64,000 nt of DNA from positions 62,001 through 126,000 of the forward strand of contig NZ_AUBE01000001.1 of assembly GCF_000429085.1 (NCBI RefSeq). The letters are read 5' to 3'. Shown one piece after another: positions 60,917-64,000 of the stretch (within the stretch, counting starts at the first letter, position 1; the number at the start of each line of letters is the position of its first letter). The notes beneath the pieces were generated by a model, which was not told the DNA's origin, ran no database searches, and saw only the letters and a list, made by a program, of their open reading frames with translations. A program made the translations under genes and the position numbers. The DNA is from Streptomyces flavidovirens DSM 40150. GTDB taxonomy: Bacteria > Actinomycetota > Actinomycetes > Streptomycetales > Streptomycetaceae.

Positions 60917-61093
60917 CAACTTCCTCTCCCAGTACGGCCTTGGCCGCGCCGTGCGCACGGTCCGGGGCCGCCACCCTCCAGGCAGCGCGTCGTGCGCCGC
61001 TCGAACGCGACCTGACTCCGCCGGGACTTGAGAGCGCCGCGCCAAGCTCGCGAAGAAACACCAACCACAGAGGACGAAGAAAGGCGGAGTCTC

Positions 61094-61681
61094 GTGGAGA
61101 CAACCCCCCTCACCCTCCTGACCCTGGCCCTGCTCCTGGAGCGGCCCATGTCCGCCACGGACCTGGCCGCCACGGCCGGTGAGCGGGCCGGGGCAAGCCC
61201 GCTGGGCGCCCCCACCCCCACAGCGGCCGAATTCGCCGAGATGACGACGGCGCTGCGCCACGCGCACCTGACCTGCGGGCACCCGCGCCCCGAAAGCGAC
61301 GTACACGCGCTGACCGAGCGCGGCCGGGTCGCGTTCGCGCGGCGCGTCGCGGCCCTGCTCGCCACTGCGGACGACGAACATCCCGCGTTCCTCACGGCGG
61401 TCGGCTACCTCGGCGCCATCGACCGGGACAGCGCGGTGTCCGCTCTGCGCGTGCGCGCCACCCGCCTGCGCGAGCGCGCCGCGCACATCGAGGCGGCGTC
61501 GGCCGGCGGCGCGCGGATCCCCCGGCTCTTCGTCATCGAGAACGAGTACGCGCTGCGGATGTGCCGGGCCGAGCTGGGCTGGATCGAGGAGACGCTGGAG
61601 GACATCCGCACCGGATCCCTCGTCTGGCCGCGCGTCGAGGAAACCGCGAACGGCCGGCAGTGGGACACCGAAGCGTCCTAG
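61094..61681 (+). CDS. PadR-like transcriptional regulator
   Basis: A 195-residue regulator with an N-terminal winged-helix-like region (TPLTLLTLALLLERPMSATDL) and a C-terminal helical Vir_act_alpha-type domain with RLFVIENEYALRMCRAELGWIEETLEDI. The helix-turn-helix is divergent. GTG 61094 has GGAG six bases upstream. It probably controls the divergent monooxygenase gene or the genes that follow. Confidence 0.75.
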   Translation: METTPLTLLTLALLLERPMSATDLAATAGERAGASPLGAPTPTAAEFAEMTTALRHAHLTCGHPRPESDVHALTERGRVAFARRVAALLATADDEHPAFLTAVGYLGAIDRDSAVSALRVRATRLRERAAHIEAASAGGARIPRLFVIENEYALRMCRAELGWIEETLEDIRTGSLVWPRVEETANGRQWDTEAS

Positions 61682-61738
61682 CGGCCGCTCCTGTACGTCT
61701 CAAGTGGCGTTCAGGTACGGCTGCCTAGCCTCTGGCGC

Positions 61739-62521
61739 ATGACTGAACTGACTCTCAAGGGCAGGACCGCGCTGGTCACCGGCGCCAGCCGGGGCATCGG
61801 CGCGGCCATCGCCACGGAACTCGGCCGGCGCGGCGCCGCGGTCGCTGTCAACTACCTCAGCTCCGAGGCGGAAGCACAGAAGGTGATCGGCGGCATCGAG
61901 GAGTTCGGCGGCCGCGCCGTCGCCGCCCGCGCCGACATCTCCGACTCCGACAGCACCCTCGCCATGGTGGCCGACGTCGAGCGGGAACTCGGCCCGGTCG
62001 ACATTCTGGTCCTCAACTCCAGCGGCTACCGCGACGTACTGCGCGGCCCCGCGCTGAACCACTCGGTCGACGCGCTGGTCGACAAGATGGCCACCCAGGC
62101 CCGCGCCACCCTCGGCCCGGCCTACGCGGTGCTGCCCGGCATGATCGAGCGCGGCCGTGGCAACGTCATCCTCATCTCGGACAGCTTCTCCCGCCAGGCG
62201 GCGGCCGGCGCGATCGGCCACGCGGTGGCCAAGGCGCCGATGGAGGCCGCGATGAAGCACCTCGCGATCGAACTCGGCCCCAGCAACATCCGCCTGAACA
62301 CCGTGATTCCGGGTGCCACCCGCAGCGAGAACCTGATGAAGAAGTGGAATGCCAAGGACGAGTGGGGCCGCACCCTGGCCTCCGTCGTCGACCAGACCCC
62401 CCTGCGCCGCATCGGCGAGCCGGAGGACGTGGCGCGCGCCGTCGCCGTGCTGGCCGGAGACGAACTGTCTTACGTGACCGGTGCGTTCCTGCCGGTCAGC
62501 GGCGGCCACCTCATCATCTGA
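61739..62521 (+). CDS. SDR-family protein with altered catalytic residues
   Basis: A 260-residue SDR with intact cofactor motif GASRGIG and NSSG. Where FabG has Ser, Tyr and Lys, an ungapped alignment gives D148, H161 and K165 (ISDSFSR...IGHAVAKA). The family ketoreductase reaction is therefore doubtful, or uses another acid. It may be a polyketide-tailoring reductase or a dehydratase-like enzyme. No Shine-Dalgarno is seen; TAGCCT seven bases before the ATG suggests a leaderless message. Confidence 0.82.
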   Translation: MTELTLKGRTALVTGASRGIGAAIATELGRRGAAVAVNYLSSEAEAQKVIGGIEEFGGRAVAARADISDSDSTLAMVADVERELGPVDILVLNSSGYRDVLRGPALNHSVDALVDKMATQARATLGPAYAVLPGMIERGRGNVILISDSFSRQAAAGAIGHAVAKAPMEAAMKHLAIELGPSNIRLNTVIPGATRSENLMKKWNAKDEWGRTLASVVDQTPLRRIGEPEDVARAVAVLAGDELSYVTGAFLPVSGGHLII

Positions 62522-62619
62522 ACCCCCACCTCAGCCGGCCGGGAGCCGCCCGATCCAGGGCGGCCCCGGCTGTTCTCGTGCCGCCCGTAAGCGAATGAAG
62601 GATGAAGGACTCACTCTCC

Positions 62620-64000
62620 ATGAATGCCGTGTCAACCGCGGATCAGATGAAGCCGACGCCAGGCTGGACCGTGGCGGTGGTGGCCTGCGCGGCCCAGTTC
62701 ATGGTCGTGCTGGACACCACGATCGTGAACGTCGCGCTCCCCTCGATGCGGGCCGACCTCGGCCTCACCTCCGCCGGACAGCAATGGGTGATCAACGCCT
62801 ACCTGCTGACCTTCGCCGGATTCCTCATGCTGGGCGGACGGGCGGCCGACCTCTTCGGACGGCGCCGCGTGTTCACCGCCGGGCTCGTCCTGTTCACCCT
62901 CGCCGGCCTGCTCGGCGGCCTGGCCACCAGCGGCCCCCTGCTGATCGGAGCCCGTACGCTCCAGGGCCTCGGTGCCGCGTTCCTCGCCCCCGCGCCGCTG
63001 GCGCTGATCAACTCGTACTACCAGGACGTACGGATACGTACCAGGGCCATCGCCGCCTGGGGGGCCACCGCGACAGCGGCCGGAAGCTGCGGAATCCTGC
63101 TGGGCGGGGTGCTGACGGACGGACCGGGCTGGCGCTGGGTCATGTTCGTCAATGTGCCGATCGGGGTGGCGCTCGTCGCGGTCGCCCTGCGCTCCCTGCC
63201 GGTGTCGCCCGGTGAGGGGCGGGGCCGGCCTCTGGACGTGCCGGGCGCCGTCCTCGTGACCGCCGCACTGGCCTGCGCCTCGTACGCGCTGTCCGGGATG
63301 GAGGCGCACTCCTGGGCGTCGCTGCGCACCGGCGGCGTGCTGGCGCTGGCCTGCGTGCTTCTGATCGCCTTCGTCATGGTGGAGGCACGCGGCGCACAGC
63401 CGTTGATGCCGCTGCGGATCTTCCGCAACCGGTCCCTGGTGCTCGGCAATCTGGCCGCCCTGGCCATCGGCGCCGTCACCACCTCGGTGATGTTCTTCAT
63501 CACCCTCTACCTCCAGCACGTGCTGGGTTACACCCCCATGGAGGCGGGCCTGGCCATGCTGCCGCTGACCGTCGCCATCGCCGTGGCCTCGCTGCTGGCC
63601 CGCCGCCTCGTCCAGGCGATGGGCCCGCGCCTGCCGCTGGCGCTCGGGTGGCTGCTGACGGCCGGGGGGCTCCTGTGGCAGTCCCGGTTCACCGCCGACG
63701 GCACCTTCGTCACCGATGTACTGGGCCCCGGCATCCTGCTCGGCCTCGGGCTCGGCACGACCGTACTGCCGATGACGATCGCGGCCACCTCGGGCGTCCC
63801 CGCCGAGGACGCCGGGCTCGCCTCCGCCATGATGAACACCGCCCGGCAGATGGGCGGCGGACTCGGCCTGGCCGCGCTCAACGCCCTCGCAGGCGCCGTC
63901 ATGGGCGCCGCCGCCGTCACCACCGCCGTCACCACGCGCGGTTACGCCGCCGCGCTCGTCGGGGCGGCCGGGCTGGCCCTGGCCGCCGGCGCGCTGGCCC
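62620..64000 (+). CDS. DHA2-family (14-TMS) exporter 3, 5' part
   Basis: The first 460 residues of a DHA2 exporter with LDTTIVNVALPSMRADLGL, QQWVINAYLLTFAGFLMLGGRAADLFGRRRVF and RTLQGLGAAFLAPAPLALI. It runs off the window's right end. The ATG at 62620 has AAGGA ten bases upstream; an in-frame ATG at 62602 is an alternative. It is the third exporter of this family in the cluster. Confidence 0.92.
   Translation, partial: MNAVSTADQMKPTPGWTVAVVACAAQFMVVLDTTIVNVALPSMRADLGLTSAGQQWVINAYLLTFAGFLMLGGRAADLFGRRRVFTAGLVLFTLAGLLGGLATSGPLLIGARTLQGLGAAFLAPAPLALINSYYQDVRIRTRAIAAWGATATAAGSCGILLGGVLTDGPGWRWVMFVNVPIGVALVAVALRSLPVSPGEGRGRPLDVPGAVLVTAALACASYALSGMEAHSWASLRTGGVLALACVLLIAFVMVEARGAQPLMPLRIFRNRSLVLGNLAALAIGAVTTSVMFFITLYLQHVLGYTPMEAGLAMLPLTVAIAVASLLARRLVQAMGPRLPLALGWLLTAGGLLWQSRFTADGTFVTDVLGPGILLGLGLGTTVLPMTIAATSGVPAEDAGLASAMMNTARQMGGGLGLAALNALAGAVMGAAAVTTAVTTRGYAAALVGAAGLALAAGALA

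Overview
The window is high-GC actinomycete DNA. Gene content and order point to Streptomyces: folP-folB-folK, folE, ftsH, hpt, tilS, dacB, ppa, tipA, an XRE/DUF397/ATP-binding trio, a zinc-controlled set of alternative ribosomal proteins, and a DNA polymerase I-like gene. From memory this order matches the chromosomal core of S. coelicolor around SCO3400-SCO3434. No tRNA, rRNA, CRISPR array, insertion sequence, integrase or replication origin was seen.

Region 1 (1-24,400) is core. It opens with folate synthesis (folP partial, folB, folK; folE on the other strand) and a small NTF2-like gene. The minus-strand run dacB, DUF2342 protease, tilS, hpt, ftsH, folE follows. Next come ppa, a ThrE-type exporter, a DedA protein, tipA with its promoter palindrome and internal TipAS start, a broken DinB-type gene, an aldehyde dehydrogenase and the XRE/ATPase/DUF397 group. 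A Zur-like box at 20214-20234 sits between rpmG-rpmE2-CobW-rpsR (minus) and rpmB-rpsN (plus), all cysteine-poor ribosomal paralogues. A DUF2786 gene and the polymerase I-like gene close the region.

Region 2 (24,400-38,700) is accessory metabolism and stress. It holds a small membrane protein, Dps, a P450 with an atypical I helix, a PLP decarboxylase, a VOC protein, an amino-sugar module (Tat-exported GH109-like oxidoreductase with a frameshift, a NEW3 protein, a DeoR regulator, a SIS protein), a 2H phosphoesterase, an APC permease and a large catalase. Two genes, the polymerase and the VOC gene, share a TTGTCAGTG-N8-CAGnCT promoter of the RecA-independent (PafBC) DNA-damage type.

Region 3 (38,713-64,000, open at the right) is one arm of an aromatic polyketide glycoside cluster. 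A didomain aromatase/cyclase marks the aromatic polyketide; two glycosyltransferases and a deoxysugar operon make and attach the sugars; an acyl-CoA carboxylase beta/epsilon pair would supply malonyl-CoA. An FAD aromatic monooxygenase, reductases, three DHA2 exporters, a mycothiol conjugate amidase and TetR/PadR regulators complete the set. The ketosynthase, chain-length factor and ACP are not in the window. The sugar operon (47284 down to 38713) combines 2,3-dehydratase, 3-ketoreductase and an E1-type 3-dehydrase, which together imply a 2,3,6-trideoxy-4-ketosugar, with a thiamine-diphosphate E1 alpha/beta pair lacking E2/E3. My leading but unproven reading is that the E1 pair adds a two-carbon branch to that sugar; the alternative is starter-unit supply. 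The mycothiol amidase suggests an electrophilic product or intermediate handled through mycothiol conjugates.
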